From positions 129,158,754 through 129,222,753 of the forward strand of contig CP136061.1 in NCBI GenBank assembly GCA_032622095.1: a stretch of DNA of 64,000 nucleotides, read 5' to 3'. The DNA is from Siphonodentalium dalli (lineage: Eukaryota > Mollusca > Scaphopoda > Gadilida > Siphonodentaliidae). Position 1 is the stretch's first letter. The number at the start of each line of letters is the position of its first letter. This document shows, piece by piece, positions 35,356 through 45,401 of this stretch. The position numbers and the translations under genes are program-made. The notes under the pieces were generated by a model. That model was given only the letters and a program-made list of their open reading frames with translations, was not told where the DNA came from and made no database searches.

Positions 35356-36229
35356 TTCTCTGAGACCTAGAGCCCGAAGCCGCCATCGTACGCCGCCGCC
35401 GCCAGCCATATTGGCCACAAGCCGCCGCCAGCCATATTATTTCTAACGCCAGCCACATTTAAAAATCTCCGCCGCCGGAATTGTAAAATGGCTGAGCCAT
35501 GTGCATGGGCTTATATGTCAAGCACAATTGTACTGTGAATCGCAAAGAACTAAACCGCATTGCTTAATATTGGCATACTCGCATGGTTGTTATATTATCA
35601 GAACACCTGGCCCCTTAATGTGGAATAGACTATCCCAATGCATGCTTTCATATAACTGAATGGGCGCATCCATTCGGTGTTGAAAGGGTTAAAATATAAA
35701 TTGTTTATATCGACAACACCCAGTCTCAGACATCACTGGCATTTGGCAATATATACACATAAGAATAGAAAATAGTTTGAAATAGTATATATCATTACTA
35801 TCCGGTTCATCATTCAATGATGCATGCATATATTGCAAGATGGCAGTGATGATAGCAGTCTGAAGTCGACAGAAGTCCCAATGTAACTACTTATACCGAT
35901 TAGATGGGAAACTACATAGTATATCCATGCCAGTCCTTCGTGAATTTCGCCGTAATGGAAAAGCCCAACATCAAAAGATTACGTGTGGTCTGGAATTCTA
36001 CGGGTTCACCACAAACGCTAAAAAAACGGCATCTATAACCGATAACAGGGGATTAGGAACATTTCGGAAACGGAAATACGCTGAATGATAACATCTCAGC
36101 CGGCTGAGCCGCCATATTTCGTCAGCCACGAACGTCGTGACTGAGCCGGCTTAGCTAGCTAACCAGCCACGAAAATCGGTTGAGCCAGCCATGAAAACTA
36201 TTTGTCGTGGCTTCGGGGTCTACTGAGAC
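35356..36229. mobile_element. Probable DNA transposon with GCCGCCAGCC-rich ends
   Basis: Approximate inverted ends: CCCGAAGCCGCC near 35371 and GTCGTGGCTTCGGGG near 36202. The subterminal regions are rich in AGCCGCC, CAGCCATA and AGCCACGAA at both ends, in the manner of hAT subterminal repeats. Target-site duplication was not resolved, so the type is uncertain. Confidence 0.45.
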
Positions 36230-36261
36230 CCCTGGACCGAGTTCAACCAGCTTTGATGTGC

Positions 36262-36704
36262 TCTAGCCAAATTTGGCCATTATTGCCCCTTCTGGCTACT
36301 AGAAAATTGTTGGAGATGAGTAAATTTGCGTTTATGATACTAAAACGAATTTTCCGATTGCCAAACACATCGCCATCCGCTTTGGCACATTTGAAAACAC
36401 ATCTATAGATGAAGATAATTACATGTAGTGTTTCACAGAGGTAAACAATGCAAAAACTTTTCTGATGATGAACCGACCAACCTTTAGTGTCGACTCACAC
36501 GATAACTATTGTCCCCGATTAATCCTGGGGACAATTGGGTCTGGGTCAACCTGAAATTTGGCTATTATTGCCCCTTCTGGCCATGTTCTGGCTACTAGAA
36601 AATCGACCGATGAGTAAATTGTGTTTATGATACTGAAACTAATTTTCCAGTTGTCAAACACATCGCCATCCGCTTTGGCACATTTGAAAACACATCTATG
36701 TTAG
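36262..36704. repeat. ~150-bp direct repeat, two copies
   Basis: 36262-36412 and 36552-36704 share ATTGCCCCTTCTGGC, GGCTACTAGAAAAT, GATGAGTAAATT, GTTTATGATACT and CATCGCCATCCGCTTTGGCA. About 140 bp of unrelated sequence lies between them. A GATTCGATTCGA-rich stretch follows at 36712-36800, of the kind seen at hAT ends and also present at 19575-19670. Confidence 0.75.
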
Positions 36705-37082
36705 GGCCCTGCGATTCGATTCGATGCGATTCGAAATCGTTGGTCTGATTCGATTCGATTCGAAATCGGCTACCATGATTCGGATTTTGTCGAATCTTTG
36801 GGGACAGGTAATTTTTCATGCTTTCTACAGATCACAATGCTCTTACCAGAAAAGAAAATTCACTACAATAATGTAGTAAACATTATGTCTGATGGCAGGA
36901 CATGTAATGTTAACTTGTTAAGTTATCGCCAACTAGTCTATAATTAATTGACCCAATCTGTAAGAATTACATAAGTGGACAACAAAATTGCCATACAAGG
37001 CTGTGTGCTAGTGTCATTCCAGGAATCATGGGAATTCCATAACACATGTGGTGAGATGAGTAGAGTCGAAGTCAGAATATTA

Positions 37083-38236
37083 CACTTTTATTATCTGAAT
37101 CTGAATCTTGTACGGCACAGTATCCTTTCAGACGTATAAGTGCCGGGTAGAGGAGGTTAGGCTGTAGGTGTTGGAGCCTGCCGGACTGATGATGTTGAGT
37201 CCAGCGCTGTGATGTCGTCCTGGTCGAGCACATTCCACTCCCGGACGGTCCTCGGAAAGAATGAGTTGTTGTATTCCGGACAACCGAGGTCGAACAGTTC
37301 AAACGGATTTGAGTTGTTACACTCTCTCTGAGAGACTATGTTTTGCGAAGAATAGCCCTCGAATTTCCGTGCTTTTATTTTTCGACCCATTTTTTGCTTT
37401 GGTGTTATGAAATCATGAGTTTTCATAGCCGGGACCGACCCCTCAACAATCTTACGGAATTGGTATAACCGCTGGTCTTTCGTCTTTCTTGCTTCTGTTG
37501 CATGCCGAGGTCAATTAACATGTTGGTGACTGTGCCGATCTCTCTTGATCTATAGTCGCCGGATATGAATCTTGCAGCTCGTCGTTGTACTTTCTCGATC
37601 TTGGTGATGTCTTTTTCTTCATAAGGGTCCCAGACGACGGCTGCATAATCCAGTTTGGATCGCACCATTGCCTCGTATGCTATCTTCTTGCTTTTCTGCG
37701 GTGCTCTTTTGAGGGATCGCCGTAGGAAGCCCAGTGTACTGTTCGCTTTCTTGACCATGCTTGTTATGTGTGATGTCCATTTCAGGTCGTTTGAGATTGT
37801 GATACCGAGGTAGGGGTTTTCTGTAACTGATTTAAGGATCTGGTCGTCAAGTGTATAGATGTAGCTGCTTTTTGATTTAATTTGCATGGCGTAGCACTTC
37901 TTTGCGTTGAATCGCATACCCCAGGTCGTTGCCCATTTCTCCAGGGTTTTTAGGTCAGATTGTAGAGTGATATGGTCGGCAAATGATTTTATCGGTCGGT
38001 AGAGAAGGCAGTCGTCAGCGAAGAGACGAACTTGCGAGGTGACACTGTTGGGCAGGTCGTTGATATGGCAGAGAAAAAGAAGCGGTCCAAGTACTGTTCC
38101 TTGTGGGACGCCTGAGTCTACTGATACGTCTTCTGATGAGGATCCCTCAACTACTACTTTCATCTGGCGATGTGTGAGAAAGCTGGTGAGCCACGTGTGG
38201 ATACTGCCAGTGATGCCATAGCTTGTTAGTTTACAC
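37083..38236 (-). mobile_element. 5'-truncated, frameshifted non-LTR retrotransposon
   Basis: About 1.15 kb on the minus strand carrying the C-terminal half of a reverse transcriptase and a short ATTCAG-repeat tail near 37083-37110. The 5' end is truncated inside the polymerase at about 38236. Confidence 0.85.
37157..38236 (-). pseudogene. Reverse transcriptase fragment with frameshift
   Basis: The frame begins KLTSYGITGSIHTWLTSFLT and runs through SGVPQGTVLGPLLFL, the catalytic FADD box (VRLFADDCLLYR), YLGITISNDLKW, a thumb region and KVQRRAARFISGDY. These are standard landmarks of jockey/CR1-like non-LTR polymerases. Around 37423 the frame breaks, and the C-terminus continues in another frame at 37157-37426 (FELFDLGCPEYNNSFFPRTV, REWNVLD). 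The element has no endonuclease domain. It is a decayed copy on the strand opposite to the retrotransposon at 33.5 kb and clearly of a different family (FADD rather than YADD). Confidence 0.9.
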
Positions 38237-38983
38237 CACTAAACTAGTTGTGTAGAGATACTGGAAATAAGAGAAAAACATGAATTAGATATTTCAGTTC
38301 ATCACATTCTCCCCTTCTAGAAAGAGATAAGTGTCAGTCCACAAACAGTCACAGAACTTAAATCGCTAGCTGCCTGCTAAATTGTTAACTGTTCTCAGGC
38401 CGGGGAATAATCTCTCAAACGATCTATATCAAAGAATTTTAAATGCGGAGACAAATTTGTTTTATTGAATGTAAACTGGGAGAATATTACTGAAATTAGC
38501 CAAATAATAACGCTATTGATAGTAACGCTGGGGGAGCACTTCGGTTGATGGCGAAGCAAATCATTGTTGATTGTCACTTTCATATGTCCGTTTCATAATT
38601 CCATCCATAAAATACCGCCCGAACGCATGTCGATTTCGAATTCGGCGGATACGTCACCATTGACCGAATTCATATGAACCTGCATGGATATGTCTTCTGC
38701 TGTGTTCGTTATTATAATGTTTCTTCTTATTCAAGAAATAGTAGGATTATATGATATCGATGGATTATCAGATACACGTATGTACTATCATCTAGTCTTA
38801 TAGCAATTTCATGTTTAAAATGTTTTGTTTCGTTAAATGCAGTCGTTTTGCACAATTTCCGACTGCTGGAATGTACCAAAGTTTAGTTTAGATATATTTA
38901 TTTCAAATATATGTCAAATTTAGATAACACATACATTTGTTTATACATACACAGGAATTGGGGGACAAGTGCTTACTCACTTA

Positions 38984-39110
38984 GGCCTAAAAAAAAAGAC
39001 GTTTGTTTCCGCTAACCCGACCGACCCTATTTTAAACCCCCGACCCTAAACTTTTTATTGCCATTGCAAAAAAAATTGGACCAAAAGAGTTTTTTTTTTT
39101 TTTTATTTAA
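38984..39110 (+). mobile_element. GGCC-poly(A) element, left-end fragment
   Basis: TTA precedes GGCCTAAAAAAAAAGACGTT and TGTTTCCGC, the left end of the same family as 39386-41444 and 41560-42477. No matching right end was found, so this copy is truncated. Confidence 0.6.
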
Positions 39111-39594
39111 ATTTTTTTTTTCTTTCAATTTAGGTCCTAATTCATATTAATGAATAAAACTGATAAGTTAGTATCCAAACACTATCCCCCATTGAAAGAA
39201 TGAATATCGAATGTAACATTTCAGAGAAAACAACGGTTGAACTGCGCACAAATGTGAATATTTACTACTTTATTTGGGATGCATTATTGGACACATAAAT
39301 ATTTCGTCAATGATTCTGTGAATAATAAATACTGCATGTGATTCTTTTTCTGACTATATGGATTTATGAAAATAACTTACAGTAAGGCCAAAAAAAAAAA
39401 CATGTCTGTTTCCGATTTCATGAGCAAAAAAATCCAGGTAGGCAGTTAGGGAAATGTTTTTTTTTTGGCAATTTTTTTTTTTTCAAAATCCTTCTATAAT
39501 GCACCATATTATAAAAACAAGATAAAAGTTGGTATTCTCAATACCTTTGTATCCAGTTGCTGAAGTTCTGACTGAAAACTAGTTTTATATCTGA

Positions 39595-40797
39595 CAATAT
39601 ACCCAGAATATGCACCAGAAAGTTTGGAGTGATCTGAGTTCCAAGAAGGGACACAAAAATGCTATCTCCTGTGGCTCATGGCACGATGTCACCATGTTGC
39701 GCAATACTGTACATGACAACATTGATACTATCAGCATTCCTAGCAAAAGTCTGGACAACTTCTATGCCATCATGTTGACATCTAGGGTTGAAACGATTAA
39801 TCGACTAGTCGTAGACGACGCTGAAATGTCAGAACGTCGACTCTGAATTTTGCCGTCGACTAGTCGGAACATAGTGTATTAGTTCCATGTATAACGTTTT
39901 CAAGATCGATTCCGACATAAACGGTGTTAACTGCGCGTAAGTTACGGTAAGTATAATGTTTGGTGGAACCCGGAATTGACAGTGTTACTAGTATAGACAC
40001 ACACGGTGACCCGACTATTAATTGAAAGAATGAAATTGACAACACAATGTCTCACTCGTCGTTTGAGGTCAAAGACATCACTGCGACATGATGACAATGA
40101 TTGACGCGGCTTTATCGTTTGTCGGAGACCGCTTTGATCTAGACACTGTGTATATTTCAATTGATCAATTGAAGATCGCTTAAGGTGACGTCATTGTTGC
40201 TACCGTATATAAATGATACTGACATTAAGAACCGGCTATCGTATTCTACAACATATCCTATTCTATAGGGCGTATTTAGTCGGAACATTAACATTTTATA
40301 GTGACACCGCTCGGCACCGGTTTATTGGTGATCACGTGACTAAACGAAATCTCGAACGCTGATATTAAATTTAAAACCTGTATAAATGATCGAGTTTCTA
40401 ATCATTATCCACCACATGTCTAATTATATAATTACATTCAGTGTGTTGGATAAATATCAAGATGTTTACAGTATTATTTCCCAAATAAATTGGTGTCTAT
40501 GCAGGGAAATGCGCTACGCAATAGACCGTCATTGCATCAGTCATCAGTGTACGCCATGTACGATGAATTTTCCGTACCATGTTATGTTTGACAGTTTTGA
40601 TATCGGGTACCGACTACTACTAGTCGACGCAACGCGACTTTTGGGTCTCGACTAGTCGACTCTGAAATTCACTAATCGTTTCAACACTATTGACATCTCA
40701 TTTTCACCTGGCCGTGCGACTCTCAGAACAGAACAGATTTATTCCTGAATATTTGGATTCATCTGCAACCACAAATACATGTAATCATGTATCTTAA
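39595..40797 (+). pseudogene. Exon-like open frame interrupted by a hAT-like element
   Basis: From an in-frame TGA at 39592-39594 the frame runs through 39610 (MHQKVWSDLSSKKGHKNAIS) to ...FYAIMLTS. It is then split by the element at 39783-40689 and resumes at 40698 as HFHLAVRLSEQNRF...EYLDSS, ending at TAA 40795-40797. Removing the element and one target duplication restores one frame of about 91 codons without stops. No family was recognised. It could be a captured host exon or part of a lost transposase inside the surrounding transposon. Confidence 0.5.
39783..40689. mobile_element. hAT-like non-autonomous element with perfect 8-bp duplication
   Basis: The 907-bp element begins TAGGGTTGAAACGATTA and ends TAATCGTTTCAACACTA. 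It is flanked on both sides by TTGACATC (39775-39782, 40690-40697), a perfect 8-bp duplication typical of hAT insertion. Subterminal CGACTAGTCGA palindromes occur near both ends. No transposase is encoded. Confidence 0.9.
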
Positions 40798-40895
40798 TAG
40801 AAGTAAATTCTTTTTGAAAATTCAATATAAAATAATTGTTGCTGAATGTAAACATAGTATATACTATATATATATATTAAATAGAATATCCTTAT

Positions 40896-41016
40896 AGTTT
40901 GACGAGAAACAAGGTTTATTTTCGCGTGTGGATTCAGCAAATGGGGGACTGAGCTTTAGCGATGTTCCCCATTTGCTGAATCATACGAGGAAATATACCT
41001 TGTATCTTGTCAAACT
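40896..41016. repeat. Foldback hairpin, ~52-nt arms
   Basis: Left arm 40896-40948 (AGTTTGACGAGAAACAAGG... GATTCAGCAAATGGGG) pairs with 40965-41016 (CCCCATTTGCTGAATC...). The loop is about 16 nt. Confidence 0.75.
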
Positions 41017-41559
41017 GTATTGTTTTTATCGATCGCCAAAGTTTAAAAGTCGTTAACATCTATTAAATTTGTTTAAATGGGATAAGAAATTAATGGGGAA
41101 TTTCTTCAGGAAACAATTAAATCGATTGCAAGATTTTTGGTTGTACATGTAGTTCTGAGAGCGTGACTTGATTATGATAGCTGGATTGTCCGACACTGTC
41201 CATTCTTGCTTTATTCTAGCACGTGCTAAAATAAAGCCATGGTTTATTTTCCAGCCTTTATCTTTATAGTAGATGACAAAGCTGATGGACAAAAAGTGTC
41301 AATTTTACATGCATAATTTTTTTTGATTTTTTTTTTTTGTTAAATTTTTTTTTTTGTAGAAAATTTTCAAAAACAAATCCAGGTCGGCCCAATTTCGGCA
41401 GGTAGGTCGGGAAACCGGAAACACAGATGTTTTTTTTGTTGGCCTAATGCCCAAAGTAATCGACTCGGGGAGAGCTTTCCGATGAATGACAACAAGTCAT
41501 ATTTCCGACTAAATCCTGAAAAGTTACCCATAATTCTGCTGTGGTTAAGGTGTTGATTA

Positions 41560-42477
41560 GGCCAAAAAAAAAAGATTGTATGTTTCCGATAACGGAGCGA
41601 AAAAATTAGGGTAGGTACTAAGGTAGGGAATTTTTTTTTTATTATTTTATTTAGATATTTTCTATTCAGCTTCAGAAATATTGAACTAACCCGACCGAAA
41701 TGACATAAAATGCCAACTTGGGTTGAGGGGAAAGTATTACTTGATCAACACAGTGGAAATATACATTAAGATTGATAAAAGATCAAACTTACTTCAAGCT
41801 TATAAAGTATGTTTTTTATTATTCCTCATACCCGGTACCATATTTTCATAAATTTGGCTATAAACTTGGTACGAAATTCATGTCGCTAACTTTTTATCAG
41901 AATTTTACACATAATACCGCCATTATACCGTACTTGTATTGTGACGGCTACATCCCATTGTCTGGAGGTAGTCATGAGTACACCCAACCTAGCATGCCTG
42001 GTTTTTGGAAACAGTAGCTATACATGTACACCTAACATGTGGTGATAACCTCTATACATGTACATGTATATATACAGATAAACACCCACCATGTCTGTTG
42101 AAAGTGTTTCTATGTTCCATAAGTATGATAAGACCCAAACAAGGCATAAAGCAGGTATGAGATCCACTCTCAGGAAATTAAAATTGAAAAATGCATGCCC
42201 ATCAGTCAACAACCCATCACACACCTGGGGGCGTTTTAGTTCAGTCATGAACGTAGTGCGTAGAAGCAGCAATCTGCGAAAGCGTGCTGGAAGCAGCAAT
42301 CTGCGAAAGCGGTCATGTTGACCTAGGGGCGTTTGAGACAGCAATCACTTCAAGGTCACTTTTCACAGGGTTATGTTAGAAACCATGTGTTTTGAACACT
42401 AATGACCATCAATATTTATGTGCATTAGTGGTAAAAACAGTCGATGTACGGAAACATAGCATCTTTTTTTTTTGGCC
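41560..42477. mobile_element. GGCC-poly(A) DNA transposon, 918 bp, TTA duplication
   Basis: Ends GGCCAAAAAAAAAAGATTGT and, inverted, GGCCAAAAAAAAAGATGCTA, both continuing TGTTTCCG. TTA is duplicated at 41557-41559 and 42478-42480, and the host MITE arm is restored across the gap. No coding capacity was recognised. Confidence 0.8.
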
Positions 42478-42799
42478 TTACTTAGAGCATTACTGTATAT
42501 TGGCATGACTATTTGTTATTCCTTTCTGAACACCTCACTTAAACTAGTTCATAAAAATGTCAAGATTTATAGATAGGTATCTTGCTGGTATTCTATTATA
42601 AGGCATATACACTCGAGATGACTTCTTAGTTTTCATCCTGGAATCTGGATGTAATTAAAAATAATGCTTTGGTAGTACGGTAATTAAAGCCAGCGAAATC
42701 TTTAGTAAGTGGCCTAGGTGGGGCCTATATGTACATGTATCTTTAATCATCAGTGAAATGAGGTTCGATAATTATCCCCCGCAAAATGAAATTGTAAGA

Positions 42800-43525
42800 G
42801 TCATAAGTTGAACAAATGTCAACGGATTTCAAAGATTTTTGGTATATGAGTTCACCTGACCATTACCATTACCTAGAATGAATTCGCAAGCCAGGTCCGG
42901 CCGGATATTTTTACCGGAGTTATTGGACTTTGTCGAATTTACCATATAGCAAATAGACGACGTCACAGGGCTCATTTCCACAAATCTCAACGGATTTCAA
43001 AGATATATGGTGCATGAGTTCACTTGACCAGTATCTAGAACGAGTTTGCAAGCCAGGTCTGGCCGGATATTTTTAACAGAGTTATTGGACTTTGTTTATT
43101 ATTTTTGTCGAATTTACCAAATAGCAAATAGACGTCACAGGGCTCATTTCCATAAATCTCAACGGATTTCAAAGATATTTGGTATATGAGTTCACTTGAC
43201 AAGTATCTAGAACGAGTTCGCAAACCAGGTCCGGTCGGATATTTTCAGCAGAGGTATTGTTTATTATTTTTGGTGCAAATGGACGACGACGTCACATGGC
43301 TAATTTCCACAAATGTCAACAGATTTTACAGATTTTTGGTATATGAGTTCCCATGACCAGTATCTAGAACGAGTTCGCCAACCAGATCCGTCCGTCTATC
43401 TGTCCGTCCGTCCGTCCCAAATTTTTAAAAGTCATAACTTGAACAAATGTCAACGGATTTTAAAGATTTTTGGTATGAGTTCCCATGACCAGTACCTAAA
43501 ATGAGTTCTCAAGCCAGGCTTTTTG
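42800..43525 (+). repeat. Tandem ~165-bp units (about 4.5 copies)
   Basis: Each unit has AAATGTCAACGGATTTCAAA (or AAATCTCAACGG), TTTGGTATATGAGTTC, CTAGAACGAGTTCGCAA and CCAGGTCCGG. The fourth unit ends in a GTCCGTCCGTCCGTCC run (about 43387-43420). It belongs to the same broad style as the GTTATG superfamily, but no terminal hairpin was recognised. Confidence 0.8.
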
Positions 43526-43889
43526 ACAAAATCCCACCTCTTGTTTAGCACATCCTGAGAACGCAAACATTATTGAGAATGCACTTCCCCAACTGCACAA
43601 TTCGGCGGGGGATACTGCCGTCTGCGACTGCATGTTTGTTACTGATATGCAGAAACAGCTACGGTCGGCTGTGAAAAAATTATGATAAATTAATCTGTGG
43701 ATCTGTGAAACTGTAAAATCAAAAGGATTAGCCTTATCGTGTTAAACAGCATTTTAAAACACACGTAAATGCACCATTGGGGAAAGTCCTTTGTTTAGGA
43801 AGTATCTGGCCTTGAACTTCGTATGCCATGATTGGTCAGTTAACTCTGTCTCAGCCTGTCTGTCGATCTGAGATCGATCAATTGTAACA

Positions 43890-44010
43890 GCCCTCGAAAT
43901 TAGTAAAATTGTCCCACAGCAAATTTAATGTTGTGGCATGTTAGATTACACATGTTACCATGGCATTTCCCACGGCATTGCTTATTGCCGAGGCCAATTT
44001 CAAGGACTGA
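43890..44010 (+). repeat. ~118-bp dispersed repeat, copy 2
   Basis: Inverted relative of 28732-28849: CAGCCCTCGAAATT...CAATTTCAAGGACTG, with TGGCATGTTAGATTACACAT and CCCACGGCATTGC between. It ends about 140 bp upstream of the acceptor at 44152. Confidence 0.6.
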
Positions 44011-44152
44011 TCATAATTATGTGATGAATTATTTTTTCCTATAAAGCCTTGTCATATTACATACTAGTAGAGGTTTATTATAATTATATTTCATAATCCC
44101 AAATTACTCGGTTAGGCAGGGTGTCTAACGTTCTATTCTGTTTTTATTTCAG

Positions 44153-44226
44153 GGCATTGGTTGTTTAAATGTGGCACATGCTCTCGCACTCGTCAGTCCA
44201 CTCTATAGAGATCAAATATCACCAGG
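44153..44226 (+). other. 5' UTR part of terminal exon, with overlapping upstream ORF
   Basis: A strong acceptor (TGTTTTTATTTCAG) ends at 44152. The leader holds an in-frame TAG at 44206-44208 and an out-of-frame ATG at 44169, whose 21-codon frame ends at TGA 44232-44234, overlapping the main start. Such an overlapping upstream ORF would be expected to lower translation of the main frame. Confidence 0.65.
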
Positions 44227-45174
44227 ATGTCTGACCATCATATTGGCAGTATGTACAACCAGTTCATCGTACCCCCGAATGCAGAATCCAGTCCTAACAT
44301 TGACTGTAACCTGTCTTTTGAAAGTGGCTATACGTCTGCAGATAGTTTTGCCCTGAATAGCAGCATATCTAGTGAAGAGGCTTCACCTAGCAGCTTCTTG
44401 CATAACATTAGGCGAAATATAGGTCAAACGCAAGATGTGAACAACGCATCAATGCTAGGAGGATATCAGCGTTTCATTGAGGTTGGACCTGGTCAAATTG
44501 ATACATCAGGTAGCTCAGACTATATGGCTGGACGTGCCATAAATTTTATGCAAAATGGTGAGCTTAATTTCTCTGAAAATTCCTTGCAGAATCCTGAGTC
44601 AGTTCACGACATCAACTCTGCCAAAACGGAAGATTGGGACAGTCAGCTTTTTAACTCATTTCAAGATAACTTATTCAGTCTTCCTGATCTAGAGCTCAGT
44701 GGTGTCAGTTTAGAGGATTACATTCCAAATTCGCCTGTGTCGTCACGAAATAGAGCTGAAAGTACATTTCAAATGCAACAAACTGGAATGACTCATGTCA
44801 AGGATGTTACAAGCTTAATTGATGAAAGCAATAAAACACAGTTCTTCCCCTTGGAAGACAAAACAAACATCTATCAACAGATGCGCCGGCACAAGAAAAG
44901 ACGACAAAGGAATGCCAGTACTTCTACCCCCAAGATGCGGGGATATGATGCTAATTCCGGATACTATACTCCTGGCAGCATTCCATTTTCAAATCCAATG
45001 TGGAATGATCCGCCCCCGAATGTGAATGAGACGTCAAAGGAAAACCGTGAAGGTCCATACCAAACGAAGCAAAAATTGACTGCGGCGCGGGCTCTCTTCA
45101 GACAAACTCTGGATCGAGCTGTGGAACATGTAAAACTAACACGCAATTGTGGTTTACATTCAAAAAACAAATAG
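44227..45174 (+). CDS. Unrecognised 315-residue Ser/Asn-rich protein with basic patch and KEN motif
   Basis: The intact frame starts at an ATG with A at -3, the first in frame after the TAG at 44206, and ends at TAG 45172-45174. No domain was recognised. The N-terminal two thirds is Ser/Asn/Asp-rich with a hydrophobic-acidic segment (LFSLPDLELSGVSLEDY, residues 149-165). A nuclear-localisation-like cluster RRHKKRRQR lies at 220-228. KEN (271-273) and RxxL (RQTL, 292-295), both possible APC/C degrons, lie near the C-terminus. A predicted helix KQKLTAARALFRQTLDRAVE spans 281-300. No signal peptide or membrane segment is visible. Together these suggest a short-lived nuclear regulator, possibly cell-cycle linked; that is inference. 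Residues 1-29 resemble the peptide of the candidate exon at 32348. Confidence 0.85.
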   Translation: MSDHHIGSMYNQFIVPPNAESSPNIDCNLSFESGYTSADSFALNSSISSEEASPSSFLHNIRRNIGQTQDVNNASMLGGYQRFIEVGPGQIDTSGSSDYMAGRAINFMQNGELNFSENSLQNPESVHDINSAKTEDWDSQLFNSFQDNLFSLPDLELSGVSLEDYIPNSPVSSRNRAESTFQMQQTGMTHVKDVTSLIDESNKTQFFPLEDKTNIYQQMRRHKKRRQRNASTSTPKMRGYDANSGYYTPGSIPFSNPMWNDPPPNVNETSKENREGPYQTKQKLTAARALFRQTLDRAVEHVKLTRNCGLHSKNK

Positions 45175-45281
45175 TTGAGATTTAGATAACCTAGGCTATT
45201 GTGACATTTGTATAAGTTTATTTAATGATGTGGTATCTTTTATTGGACAATACTGTACTCCCAACATGAAGGTTTAGGGTA

Positions 45282-45287
45282 AATAAA
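45282..45287 (+). terminator. Polyadenylation signal AATAAA
   Basis: AATAAA lies 108 nt after the stop codon of the 315-residue gene, followed by AATACCTGTG and a GT-containing downstream stretch. It is the first canonical signal and fixes the probable 3' end near 45300-45310. Confidence 0.7.
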
Positions 45288-45401
45288 ATAATACCTGTGT
45301 TTAAAACATGTGGATAAAAAATAAGCGGGGGCGGGGGGCTTTGTCATGGGAGGAGTCTTAGTAAGTCATTTTATTTTATTTTCATTGCTCAACATTATAT
45401 C

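Larger units (their letters stand above)
39386..41444. mobile_element. GGCC-poly(A) DNA transposon, 2059 bp, TAA duplication
   Basis: Ends GGCCAAAAAAAAAACATGTC and, inverted, GGCCAACAAAAAAAACATCT, both continuing to TTTCCG. TAA is duplicated at 39383-39385 and 41445-41447, and the host MITE reads continuously once it is removed. A 3-bp TAA/TTA target fits Harbinger-type integration. The interior carries an exon-like open frame, a hAT-like insertion and a foldback. No transposase was recognised. Confidence 0.75.
39380..42495. mobile_element. TA-flanked palindromic MITE split by two later insertions
   Basis: The start CAGTAA (39380-39385, preceded by TA) and end CTTAGAGCATTACTG (42481-42495, followed by TA) belong to the 6975-7187 family. 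The middle is at 41445-41559 (GAGAGCTTTCCGATGAATG, TACCCATAATTCTGCTGTGG). Two GGCC-poly(A) elements interrupt it, each duplicating 3 bp. Confidence 0.8.

Noticed and set aside
32348-44208. Splicing of the 32348 exon directly to the acceptor at 44152
   Set aside because: Phase fits, but the joined frame ends at the TAG at 44206-44208, before the main ATG. It would make only a ~46-residue peptide, so the internal acceptor at 44340-44341 is preferred as a coding hypothesis.
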